Source of the DNA: Clostridium kluyveri
GTDB taxonomy: Bacteria > Bacillota > Clostridia > Clostridiales > Clostridiaceae
Assembly: GCF_001902295.1 (NCBI RefSeq)
Contig: NZ_CP018335.1
Coordinates: 186,001-250,000 of the forward strand
Direction: 5' to 3'
DNA: 64,000 nt
Under the pieces are notes generated by a model. The model made no database searches. It worked only from the letters and a program-made list of their open reading frames with translations, and was not told the origin of the DNA. Below, one piece after another: positions 9,218 through 16,941 of the stretch (position 1 is its first letter; each line of letters begins with the position of its first letter). The translations under genes and the position numbers were made by a program.

Positions 9218-9727
9218 TTATACGGCAGCAGGGGGAGTAAAAGTTCTACTTGCCAGTTCCTGATCATACAAGTAAAGTGCTGCAGGATTGTCACCTATCC
9301 TTTTTAATGTTTGGATAGCATTGTTAAAAGTATCTTCTTCTTCAACTTGTTCATCTATAAACCATTGAAGAAAACCTAATGAAGCATAATCTTTATCTTC
9401 TCTAGCTATTTCCATTAAATTATTAAATCTTTGTGTAACTTTTTGTTCATGAGCTAAAGCGGCTTCGAAAGCTTCAAGAGGTGATGCGTAATTATTTTCA
9501 GGATCTGGAAAACCTTTAATAATAACTCTTCCGCCTACTTGATTTAAGTAATTAAAGAGTTTTGTAGCATGAAAGTTTTCTTCTTCTATTTGGACTTTAA
9601 AAAAGTTTGTAAAGCCGTTTAGACCTTGTGATGCAAAATATGCCTGCATAGCCAAATAGATATTAGCAGAGTAGTACTCAAAATTTATTTGATCGTTTAT
9701 AAAATTTACTAATCTTTCGCTTATCAT
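9218..9727 (-). CDS. ferritin (non-haem iron storage protein)
   Basis: A 169-residue four-helix ferritin that oxidises and stores iron in a 24-mer shell. The ferroxidase ligands match the bacterial non-haem ferritins: Glu17, Glu50, His53, Glu94 and Gln127/Glu130 (DEQVEEE). It has no haem-binding Met characteristic of bacterioferritin. It is a single-gene unit, converging with accA. The start ATG at 9727 has no SD in the normal position; the strong SD lies 53 nt upstream beyond a hairpin (see separate entry). Role in iron and oxygen stress is family knowledge. Confidence 0.93.
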   Translation of the reverse strand: MISERLVNFINDQINFEYYSANIYLAMQAYFASQGLNGFTNFFKVQIEEENFHATKLFNYLNQVGGRVIIKGFPDPENNYASPLEAFEAALAHEQKVTQRFNNLMEIAREDKDYASLGFLQWFIDEQVEEEDTFNNAIQTLKRIGDNPAALYLYDQELASRTFTPPAAV

Positions 9728-9789
9728 AATAGCACTGTTATTAAAACTGTTTTTTATAATTGTTTTAAAATAACAGTTTACACCTCCTT
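9725..9789 (-). promoter_or_regulatory. ferritin ribosome binding site with hairpin in the spacer
   Basis: Reading the minus strand, AAGGAGGTG (9789-9781) is followed by 3 nt, then a hairpin (9777-9734), then 6 nt and ATG (9727). The hairpin has two 7-bp segments: ACTGTTA with TAACAGT and TTAAAAC with GTTTTAA, with a 2-nt bulge and a 14-nt loop. Folded, the SD and ATG would be about 9 nt apart. No ATG, GTG or TTG in frame exists closer to the SD. Confidence 0.55.
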
Positions 9790-9876
9790 ATAAATTTTAA
9801 TTATTAAATAAAAGTATATATTCATAATAGCATATTTTAACTAAAGTTTAAATAGTTTGTTAAATTTTAGATTCAC

Positions 9877-11076
9877 CTATGGTAATAATTTCTCCAGATC
9901 CAGCATGCCAGAACCCTGATAGTACTTTGGTATATCTAGAGAATTACAGCATACCTTTAAAAGAGAAATAAGATCCTTAAAAGTAAGTGATGGATTATTT
10001 TGGTACATAAGAGAACACACACCACTTATATAACCGGCAGCACAGGAAGTTCCGCTGTAGCATGTATAAGGCTTTTCTAATATTTTAGGGTATAATTTCA
10101 TGCCATTTCTTTCAGAAATATAACTGGTATTTGTATTTATAGAGCATATGTTTACACAAGCAGCGGCTAGGTCAGGCTTCTCTGTTTTGTTAATGGGTCC
10201 GCAAGAAGAGTATTTATAAGGTTTTGGGACTTTATAGGTTGTATCCATGCCTGCCACAGTTATACAATTTCTTAAGGTGGCTATACCCCTTATACTACCC
10301 TCTGAATTACCTCGATGTCCTGTGGGAACTACAACAGCTATATTTAATTTTACAGCTTCTTCAAAAAGTTTTTCAAATAGGGATAGTATGAAGTAATCAG
10401 CCATTTCTAGTTCCAAAGGCAGGCAAATTACTTTTATATTTTCGTTAATACTTTCTTGTATTAATAATTGAAGTGAAAATAAGATATCAGATATATAACC
10501 TTTCCCAAGAGAATTAAAAGCTTTTACAGAATAAATACTGCTGCCCTCTGCAATACCTCTATACATACCCTTAGATTGGATACCATTTCCACATATGATT
10601 CCACTTATAAAAGTGCCGTGACCATTATCGTCATAAGGATATTTGTAATTGCCTATTAAATCTATAAATTTTTTTATTTTATTTTTGGGACTTAAAAGAT
10701 CTGCATGGGGATAAGTGCCTGAATCTACTAGTCCTATACATACATCTTTTCCTGTGAGTTTATATCTTCCTTGAAATGTTATGCCGTTTGAAGCAAGAAC
10801 TCCCTTTTCGCCGCAAAGCAAAGCAAAATAATCATTTGTTATAAAACTTACTTGAGGAAATTCAATTATTCTATTTATAGAACGAGGGGTCAAGATGGCA
10901 CATATACAGTTTATCATTGAAATGGAATGTATTATATTACCACTGTATGTTTTTATTTTTTTTTCTATGGCCTCTGGTAAGGAAGTACATTTTATTATCA
11001 CCCTGTAATTTTTATACAGTCCTTTATCTAAGGATATTTTCAGGTTAGTTTCTAATTTATTTTTGATAGAAAACAT
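9877..11076 (-). CDS. subtilisin-family serine protease (S8), no signal peptide
   Basis: A 399-residue S8 peptidase with the full triad: Asp118 in GLVDSGTYPHADL, His153 in DDNGHGTFISG, Ser344 in YSGTSCAAG. Residues 1-110 form an extra N-terminal region that could be an inhibitor-like prodomain (I9 fold), though no cleavage site is evident. There is no signal peptide or membrane segment, so it is probably cytoplasmic or acts during sporulation, like the AprX-type enzymes. SD AAGGGGAAG precedes ATG 11076. Substrate unknown. Confidence 0.85.
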   Translation of the reverse strand: MFSIKNKLETNLKISLDKGLYKNYRVIIKCTSLPEAIEKKIKTYSGNIIHSISMINCICAILTPRSINRIIEFPQVSFITNDYFALLCGEKGVLASNGITFQGRYKLTGKDVCIGLVDSGTYPHADLLSPKNKIKKFIDLIGNYKYPYDDNGHGTFISGIICGNGIQSKGMYRGIAEGSSIYSVKAFNSLGKGYISDILFSLQLLIQESINENIKVICLPLELEMADYFILSLFEKLFEEAVKLNIAVVVPTGHRGNSEGSIRGIATLRNCITVAGMDTTYKVPKPYKYSSCGPINKTEKPDLAAACVNICSINTNTSYISERNGMKLYPKILEKPYTCYSGTSCAAGYISGVCSLMYQNNPSLTFKDLISLLKVCCNSLDIPKYYQGSGMLDLEKLLP

Positions 11077-11176
11077 ATTCTTCCCCTTAAAATTAATTAC
11101 AATAATATTATAATATTACTTAATAATATATGTGATATGAAGTGCAATAATTAATATATAATTAAAAAATATACAT

Positions 11177-11608
11177 CTATCCCTTCCATTTCAATATAAC
11201 AATGCCTATTATCATTACTGCAATGCCTATTATTTTATTCAAAGAAAAATTAATCTTTGGAGAATCGAATAAACCGAAAAAGTCAATTACAGCTGCAGCT
11301 ATAAGCTGTGCTGTTAGGATTATAGCAATACAGTGGGTTACCCCTAAAAGTTTAATTCCCTGCATTACAGTAAAAATTATAATCACTCCTAAAGCTCCTC
11401 CTAAAAAGTACAATTTTCTGCAGCAGCTTAAATTTGATAAATTTTTATCTTTAATCATAAAAACTATTATAAGAGTTATTATAAAACCAATGCCTTGTAC
11501 TATTGCGTTTGTTAACCACAATCCTATTTTTTCACTAAGTCTTGTATTGAACACACCTTGTAAGCTCATACTGACTCCTGATACTATTGCATATAATATG
11601 CCAAGCAT
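11177..11608 (-). CDS. DMT-superfamily small membrane protein (DUF606/YdcZ type)
   Basis: A 143-residue protein with about five hydrophobic helices, beginning MLGILYAIVSGVSMSLQG and ending in a helix followed by KWKG. The pattern fits the DUF606 (YdcZ) family, half-size members of the drug/metabolite transporter superfamily that often work as pairs. Only one copy is present here. SD AGGAAGGTGA precedes ATG 11608. The substrate cannot be inferred. Confidence 0.8.
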   Translation of the reverse strand: MLGILYAIVSGVSMSLQGVFNTRLSEKIGLWLTNAIVQGIGFIITLIIVFMIKDKNLSNLSCCRKLYFLGGALGVIIIFTVMQGIKLLGVTHCIAIILTAQLIAAAVIDFFGLFDSPKINFSLNKIIGIAVMIIGIVILKWKG

Positions 11609-11686
11609 AAATACATCACCTTCCTGAAGATTAGTTTAACCATAAAGATGATATATTATTAAGCTATAATATGAAAGTTTAATTAG

Positions 11687-11736
11687 TTGAAAGACTATTC
11701 TCTGTATTAAATAACATACAGAGAATAGTCTTTCAA
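11687..11736. terminator. hairpin at the end of the dUTPase gene
   Basis: A perfect 20-bp inverted repeat (11687-11706 with 11717-11736) with a 10-nt loop. It overlaps the dUTPase stop codon. The U run after it on the minus strand is poor, so it may act as an mRNA 3' end stabiliser as much as a terminator. Confidence 0.6.
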
Positions 11737-12212
11737 CATTTAAATTTTTCTTTATAGATAAAATGGTTATAGCAGTAAGCAGTTTCTATTTCCTTCATAG
11801 ACAATCCTATTTTTTTCCCTAAACTTATAAAATCTTCAAATAAAGTAATATAATGGTCTTTTGAGGAACAGACTATAAAATCATTTATATCAATATATAT
11901 GTTTAAAAATTGTGATGTAATAATATCTTCATTAACTTTTATGTTTACTTTAATATCTGTAAACCCTTTTTCAAGTCCTAAAGTCAATATGAAGTATAAG
12001 CAATCTACATAACTCTTTAAAATTAAATCCTTATTGGTAGGTGCATTGTCAGTCCAAAATTTGAAACATTGAGTTTCATTAGCCAGCTCAGCTATTTTTA
12101 CTTGAAGTGCAAGAGTTTTTTTTGAAAGTAAATCCTTTTTTTCTATAAAAATATTTTTTTTAGTTCTTTCATCTAAGTTTTCTTGTAATTCAAATAATTT
12201 TACAAGATCCAT
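11733..12212 (-). CDS. dimeric dUTPase (MazG-like, dUTPase_2 family)
   Basis: Hydrolyses dUTP to dUMP, keeping uracil out of DNA and feeding thymidylate synthesis. The all-alpha NTP pyrophosphatase signature is visible as ELANETQCFKFW followed by DCLYFILTLGLEKGF. These supply the Glu/Asp metal ligands. Length (159 residues) fits the family. I start at ATG 12212, preceded by GGAAAGGCGG; the upstream in-frame ATG at 12266 lacks an SD and would add a Lys/Phe/Ile-rich tail. Confidence 0.87.
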   Translation of the reverse strand: MDLVKLFELQENLDERTKKNIFIEKKDLLSKKTLALQVKIAELANETQCFKFWTDNAPTNKDLILKSYVDCLYFILTLGLEKGFTDIKVNIKVNEDIITSQFLNIYIDINDFIVCSSKDHYITLFEDFISLGKKIGLSMKEIETAYCYNHFIYKEKFKC

Positions 12213-12308
12213 AAACAGACCGCCTTTCCATATTGATATAATTATTGTAAAAAAAAATTTTTTCACCTAATAATATTTTAGCTAAAATTGATATATATTA
12301 AAACAATG

Positions 12309-12322
12309 TGCAACCGGTTACA
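12309..12322. promoter_or_regulatory. LacI/CcpA-type operator-like palindrome
   Basis: TGCAACCGGTTACA fits TGNAANCGNTTNCA, the general pattern of LacI-family operators and catabolite-responsive elements, with a central CG. The flanking bases extend the symmetry (GTG and CAC). It lies about 97 bp upstream of the dUTPase start codon, so it could control dUTPase, but the target is uncertain. Confidence 0.45.
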
Positions 12323-12440
12323 CTAAAAATTTATTTTAAATTTTAAAAATAAATTGATTTATAACGATTACTGTAGATTATAGTGAAAATATAGGACTGT
12401 TTTTATATGGTAAAATATATATTATATGTATATAGAGGTA

Positions 12441-12476
12441 AGGCTTCTATAGTTTGATATAAAATCATAGAAGCCT
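12441..12476. terminator. possible terminator after the TM1266-type gene
   Basis: AGGCTTCTAT (12441-12450) pairs perfectly with ATAGAAGCCT (12467-12476). The U run downstream on the minus strand is weak. Confidence 0.4.
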
Positions 12477-12521
12477 CGTTAAATGAAGGTATGTTATTTT
12501 AAGTTAGATATTTTAAGAAAA

Positions 12522-12767
12522 TTATTTTTTTGTAATAGCTGTTTTTACATTTATCCCATTTATTCTCCCCAATTTTCCAGTCATAGAACTTATTTCATCA
12601 GAAGTTCCATCTACTATTATTGATATAACAGAAATATTTCTTTCTCTATAGGGAATACCTAGTCTTCCCACTATAATATCTGAAAAAGAATGAAGTATAC
12701 TATTTACAATTGGAGAATTATCAAGATCTTCTACAACTATCCCAACCACAGCAATTCTTTTTTCCAA
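12522..12767 (-). CDS. TM1266-family putative hydrogenase-system regulator (ACT-like)
   Basis: An 81-residue protein matching the TM1266 family, a small ACT/NikR-C-like domain often found near [FeFe]-hydrogenase maturation genes. Features are IAVVGIVVED at the N-terminus and SVISIIVDG followed by the short helix ISSMTGKLGRI. It lacks a DNA-binding part, so its regulatory role is only inferred in the family. The start is TTG 12767, served by AAGGGGGAAAA. It follows asnS by 25 bp and is likely co-transcribed with it, an unusual partner. Confidence 0.8.
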   Translation of the reverse strand: MEKRIAVVGIVVEDLDNSPIVNSILHSFSDIIVGRLGIPYRERNISVISIIVDGTSDEISSMTGKLGRINGINVKTAITKK

Positions 12768-12792
12768 AGGTTTTCCCCCTTCAATTAATATT

Positions 12793-14184
12793 TTAAAATT
12801 CAGCAGAACCTGGTGTTCTAGGAAATGGAATTACATCTCTTATGTTAGACATACCTGTTATATACATAAGTATTCTTTCAAAACCCAATCCAAAACCAGA
12901 GTGTTTGGTTTCACCATATTTTCTAAGTTCCAGGTACCACCAGTAATCTTCTTTATTAAGTCCAAATTCTGATATCCTTTTTTCAAGGACCGATAATCTT
13001 TCTTCTCTTTGACTTCCTCCCACTATTTCTCCTACTCCTGGTACTAAAAGGTCTGCAGCGGCTACTGTCTTTCCATCTCCATTTTCTCTCATGTAGAAGG
13101 CTTTTATAGCTTTTGGATAGTCTGTAACAAATATAGGCTTTTTAAACACTTTTTCTGTTAAATATCTTTCGTGTTCTGTCTGAAGATCAATACCCCATTC
13201 TACTGGATATTGAAAAGATGCACCACTTTTCTGTAAAATGTCTACAGCTTCGGTGTAAGTTATTCTTCCAAATTCTGAATTAGATACGTTATTTAGTCTG
13301 TCAAATAGAGATTTATCAATGAATGAGTTAAAAAAGGCCATTTCTTCAGGAGCTTTTTCAAGTACATAATTTATTATATATTTTACCAGTTCTTCCGCAG
13401 TATCCATATAATCTTTCAGTTCAGCAAAAGCCATTTCAGGTTCTATCATCCAAAATTCAGCTGCATGCCTTGACGTATTTGAATCTTCTGCTCTAAAAGT
13501 AGGACCAAATGTATATACATTTCTAAAAGCAAGAGCCATAGTTTCAGCAGACAACTGACCACTTACGGTTAAATTTGTTTCTTTACCAAAGAAATCTTTA
13601 GAAAAGTCTATGGAGTTATCTTCTTTTTTAGGAACGTTATTTAAATCCATTGTAGTTATTCTGAACATTTCGCCGGCTCCCTCGCAGTCACTGCCTGTGA
13701 TTATAGGAGTATTTACATATACAAAATCTTTTTCCTGAAAGAATTTATGTACTGCATAAGCTGCAATGGAACGAACTCTAAATACAGCAGAGAAAGTATT
13801 ACTTCTTGGTCTTAAATGAGCTATAGTTCTTAAGTACTCGAGGGTATGCCTCTTCTTTTGAAGAGGATATTCTGAAGATGAATTTCCTTCTAAAGATATC
13901 TTTTTGGCTTTAATTTCAAAAGATTGTTTTGCATTAGGAGTTAAAATTAGGGTACCCTTCACACACAATGACGAACTAATAGGTAACTTTATTATTTCCT
14001 TAAAATTTTCAATTTTGTCCTCTAAGACTACTTGAACATTTTTAAAAAATGATCCATCATTTAATTCTATGAAAGCAAAGGATTTAGAATCTCTTATGGT
14101 TCTTATCCAGCCTGAGATTTCAATATCTTTATTTATAAATTTTTCAGTTTCTCTGTAAAGAGATTTTACTAATGTTTTTTTCAT
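12793..14184 (-). CDS. asnS: asparaginyl-tRNA synthetase
   Basis: A 463-residue class IIb synthetase that charges tRNA-Asn. The N-terminal OB fold (ISGWIRTIRDSK, residues 22-105) binds the anticodon. The catalytic core has motif 2 (TFGPTFRAEDSNTSRHAAEFWMIEPE) in pieces and motif 3 (GFGLGFERILMYITG). The AsnRS-type length and lack of a GAD insertion separate it from AspRS. It is preceded by a T-box leader with an Asn specifier, which agrees with the identity. SD GGAGGAAAA lies 6 nt before ATG. Confidence 0.96.
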   Translation of the reverse strand: MKKTLVKSLYRETEKFINKDIEISGWIRTIRDSKSFAFIELNDGSFFKNVQVVLEDKIENFKEIIKLPISSSLCVKGTLILTPNAKQSFEIKAKKISLEGNSSSEYPLQKKRHTLEYLRTIAHLRPRSNTFSAVFRVRSIAAYAVHKFFQEKDFVYVNTPIITGSDCEGAGEMFRITTMDLNNVPKKEDNSIDFSKDFFGKETNLTVSGQLSAETMALAFRNVYTFGPTFRAEDSNTSRHAAEFWMIEPEMAFAELKDYMDTAEELVKYIINYVLEKAPEEMAFFNSFIDKSLFDRLNNVSNSEFGRITYTEAVDILQKSGASFQYPVEWGIDLQTEHERYLTEKVFKKPIFVTDYPKAIKAFYMRENGDGKTVAAADLLVPGVGEIVGGSQREERLSVLEKRISEFGLNKEDYWWYLELRKYGETKHSGFGLGFERILMYITGMSNIRDVIPFPRTPGSAEF

Positions 14185-14215
14185 GTTGTTTTCCTCCGTA
14201 AATTTATTATGTTAT

Positions 14216-14480
14216 TAATAAAAGTCTTTCATCCCTAAAGGGACGAAAGACTTAATTCGCGGTACCACCCAATTTGTCATAAATATGACCAGCTTTTAGG
14301 ATAAGATAAATACTTTATCCTTCAATTTTAAGGTATTGAATACCTCTAAGCCTAATTCCATAGTGGTTTCGGTTAGAAACTTCGAGATGTTCTTCAATAT
14401 AGACTTACATTGGACTTTCACCATAACCAATTCGCTTTAGAAAGTTCCTATATTTACTCTTCTCATCATAGTCTTTAGTT
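14216..14480 (-). promoter_or_regulatory. T-box riboswitch (Asn) upstream of asnS
   Basis: On the minus strand the conserved T-box TGGGTGGTACCGCG lies at about 14274-14257. It is followed by an intrinsic terminator: AAGTCTTTC pairs with GAAAGACTT around 14253-14221, then a U run. Upstream is a long stem I with a specifier-loop candidate GAAGAACATC, whose AAC (14391-14389) is an Asn codon. The expected mechanism is read-through when uncharged tRNA-Asn binds. Exact stem I borders are approximate. Confidence 0.9.
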
Positions 14481-14521
14481 TATAAATAAAAATTTATCAT
14501 AATTTAAAGCTTTATTTTAAA

Positions 14522-14550
14522 ATTATAATATTTATGAAATTTATTGTCAA
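14522..14550 (-). promoter_or_regulatory. consensus sigma-A promoter for the asnS T-box transcript
   Basis: Minus strand TTGACA (14550-14545) and TATAAT (14527-14522) are separated by exactly 17 nt. This is a perfect vegetative promoter, placed just ahead of the leader. Confidence 0.85.
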
Positions 14551-14574
14551 TGATTATGAAAAAATATGTTGATA

Positions 14575-15045
14575 TCAGTTATATTTTTGTTCATGTTCTA
14601 AAAGCCATTTTTTTCGCCATAGTCCACCGCCATATCCGGTTAAATTCCCATCCTTACCTATAACCCTATGACAGGGGATAATTATACTTATTTTATTATG
14701 GTGGTTTGCACCTCCTACAGCTCTAACGGCATTTTTATTATTTATTGAATTAGCTATATCATAATAGGAACAGGTGTGGCCATAGGGGATTTTTAAAAGT
14801 TCCTTCCATACTTTTTCTCTAAAGGGGGTACCTGAAATATGCAGTTCAATTGAAAAATTTTTTCTGGTGCCTTTAAAATATTCATCCAGCTGGGTTATAC
14901 AATTTTTTATATGTATACTGTAGTTATTAGTTATAATTTCTGGTTCATAGTTTAAAAACACTATAGAAGTTATTCCTATGTCATCACTGTCTATTTTCAT
15001 GGTTCCGATAGGGGAAGAATAGCAGCAGGTGTGTGGAGTTTCCAT
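14575..15045 (-). CDS. ogt: methylated-DNA--protein-cysteine methyltransferase
   Basis: A 156-residue suicide repair protein that removes O6-alkyl groups from guanine onto its own cysteine. The acceptor Cys is in IIPCHRVIGKDG, followed by LTGYGGGLWRKKWLL. The helix-turn-helix recognition part RAVGGANHHNK precedes it; Ada-type proteins would have an extra N-terminal zinc domain, absent here. It is the last gene of a run reading sbcD-sbcC-DUF4434-ogt, 41 bp after the DUF4434 gene. Confidence 0.93.
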   Translation of the reverse strand: METPHTCCYSSPIGTMKIDSDDIGITSIVFLNYEPEIITNNYSIHIKNCITQLDEYFKGTRKNFSIELHISGTPFREKVWKELLKIPYGHTCSYYDIANSINNKNAVRAVGGANHHNKISIIIPCHRVIGKDGNLTGYGGGLWRKKWLLEHEQKYN

Positions 15046-15086
15046 AATTAATCACTTCTTTCTATCTATTATAAAAATTTTTATTT

Positions 15087-16901
15087 TCAATTTCTTACTT
15101 CAAATTCGTCTATAAAAGTGTAGTGATTGGCTTTAGTAACAGAGAATAGCCTTACATATCTAGCATTTATAGGAGTATCAAGTGTGAGGTATAAAGGGTA
15201 TTTAGAACCATATCTATCGGAAAAAGGGATAGATGGAATTCGTATAGAGCCTACTGGAGTAAAATTTATGCCATCTTGTGATATGGAAATAGAGGCCCTA
15301 TCAGGTAGTTCAGACCATGGAATGGGATCTCTAAGGTAACTTACCATAAATTGCTGAACAGGTATTACTTTTCCCAAGTCTATAGTTATATCTAAGGGAT
15401 CGTTGTACCATCCTATAAAATTTTTATCTTTCACTGAATTTATAGAAGAATATTTACCATCTGTAATTTTAGTAAGTTTGGGGTCATTATAATTTTCATG
15501 GGGCATTGGGGATAGAGTATAGGTACAATTTTTAGAAACTATATTAGGCAGTTTCTTGATGGAATCCACATTAACTGTTACCAGATCAGATGGTTTTGAT
15601 AGATTGCCTGAAAAGTCTAAGGCTCTTACTTTATAGGTATAGGATTTTACATTTTCTTTCAGTGTAGGTATATCTACAATAGTATTAGAAAATACTTTAG
15701 GATCACCGCCATATTTTCTTTGAACCATAATTCTTGAAATTAAAATATTATCTCTGTAAACTTCATATCCACAGATATTATCGGTTTTTTTTGGAGCCTG
15801 CCAGGTTATCTTAAATTTATTTTTTTCTATGGCAGCCACATTTAGATTTTGGGGCATACTTAGTTTTTCATTAGGAAGTTTTCCGTTTTTTACATAGTAG
15901 GAGTATGCTTCATTAAACCCACTGGATATATTGTTTGGACTGTAGTAATGGCTGTATGAAAAACAGATTATATTATCTACAGTAGGCTGTTCTAATTTGA
16001 GCTGCTTTAAAAATCTATCTAATGGTACAGTAGAATTATTAACATAGTCAAAGGTTTCGGTATTAGCCCAAAATAACATTCCAGGTTTTTTAGATACCGC
16101 TTTTCTAAGAGCTGTATACCAGGAATTAACTTCGTCCAGTTTTAGTCTGCCACTTCCTATAGAATCTTGGGGGCAAAATATATCTCCACTTTTGAAATTA
16201 GTTTTTGAAAATAAATATTCCCAGTTCGAAGCATATTCTTTTGCAGTACCTACAGAAGAATTCATAAATGGTGATAGTAAGATTGGCAGGCGTTTATGGT
16301 TTTTATCAAGGTAATCCAAATGGATATTAAGGGCGCCAGCCAGGGTATCAAAGTCACTAAGTTTATTGAACTTAGCATTGTCCACTTCATAAGGAAAATA
16401 CCAGCCATAAAATGCATTGGGGTATTTAGAGTGATAATTTTCATATAGTTCACTGGCTATAAGATTGGCTCTTTCCATTTGAGAATTTAGCCATAAGGAA
16501 TCATTTCCTGATATCTGCCACCATTGACTATTGAAATTTGTATCTATGAAGACTTTAATATTTAATTTTTCAGCATTTTTTAGACATAATTCTACAGGGT
16601 CTATATTGCCATATAGTTTTTGAAAACTTTTATTCTTACTTTTATAACAGGTCTTAGTAATATCTCCCTCTGTTTGAGAAACATTTGTTATTACAAGGTA
16701 GTTCATTTTATTTTCTTTAAGATAGAGCAATTCTTTTTCCCATTTATCTGAATTCCAGTTTTGTGTTAAATCCAATTGTATAAAAGAACCGTCTACTATA
16801 GGATAATTTTTATTATTTTTTAAAGGGCTATTAAAATACATTAATGTAAAAAGTAAAACTACTAATATTAAAATTATTGATATGAGTTTTTTATTCCACA
16901 T
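15087..16901 (-). CDS. DUF4434 glycosidase-like surface protein with Fn3 and discoidin domains
   Basis: A 604-residue protein with an N-terminal signal anchor (residues 5-24, hydrophobic after MWNKK). Residues about 38-340 resemble DUF4434, a TIM-barrel glycoside-hydrolase-like domain: GSFIQLDLTQNW, FYGWYFPYEVDN. Residues about 350-450 look like a fibronectin type III domain (ITWQAPKKTDN, YTYKVRALDFSGN). The rest resembles an F5/8-type (discoidin) carbohydrate-binding domain ending DEFEVRN. It probably acts outside the membrane on a polysaccharide. Substrate unknown. It begins 40 bp after sbcC. Confidence 0.75.
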   Translation of the reverse strand: MWNKKLISIILILVVLLFTLMYFNSPLKNNKNYPIVDGSFIQLDLTQNWNSDKWEKELLYLKENKMNYLVITNVSQTEGDITKTCYKSKNKSFQKLYGNIDPVELCLKNAEKLNIKVFIDTNFNSQWWQISGNDSLWLNSQMERANLIASELYENYHSKYPNAFYGWYFPYEVDNAKFNKLSDFDTLAGALNIHLDYLDKNHKRLPILLSPFMNSSVGTAKEYASNWEYLFSKTNFKSGDIFCPQDSIGSGRLKLDEVNSWYTALRKAVSKKPGMLFWANTETFDYVNNSTVPLDRFLKQLKLEQPTVDNIICFSYSHYYSPNNISSGFNEAYSYYVKNGKLPNEKLSMPQNLNVAAIEKNKFKITWQAPKKTDNICGYEVYRDNILISRIMVQRKYGGDPKVFSNTIVDIPTLKENVKSYTYKVRALDFSGNLSKPSDLVTVNVDSIKKLPNIVSKNCTYTLSPMPHENYNDPKLTKITDGKYSSINSVKDKNFIGWYNDPLDITIDLGKVIPVQQFMVSYLRDPIPWSELPDRASISISQDGINFTPVGSIRIPSIPFSDRYGSKYPLYLTLDTPINARYVRLFSVTKANHYTFIDEFEVRN

Positions 16902-16941
16902 ATATTATGAGCGTTCCTTTCTCAATTTTTAAGTAATTTAA

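Larger units (their letters stand above)
12213..12521. other. intergenic stretch with a LacI/CcpA-type palindrome
   Basis: This 309-bp stretch holds the dUTPase upstream region, a 14-bp LacI-family-like palindrome at 12309-12322, and a hairpin near 12441-12476. No credible ORF is seen on either strand. Confidence 0.6.

Noticed and set aside
9728..9780. An upstream start for ferritin within the open frame after the SD
   Set aside because: No ATG, GTG or TTG occurs in frame between the SD and ATG 9727.
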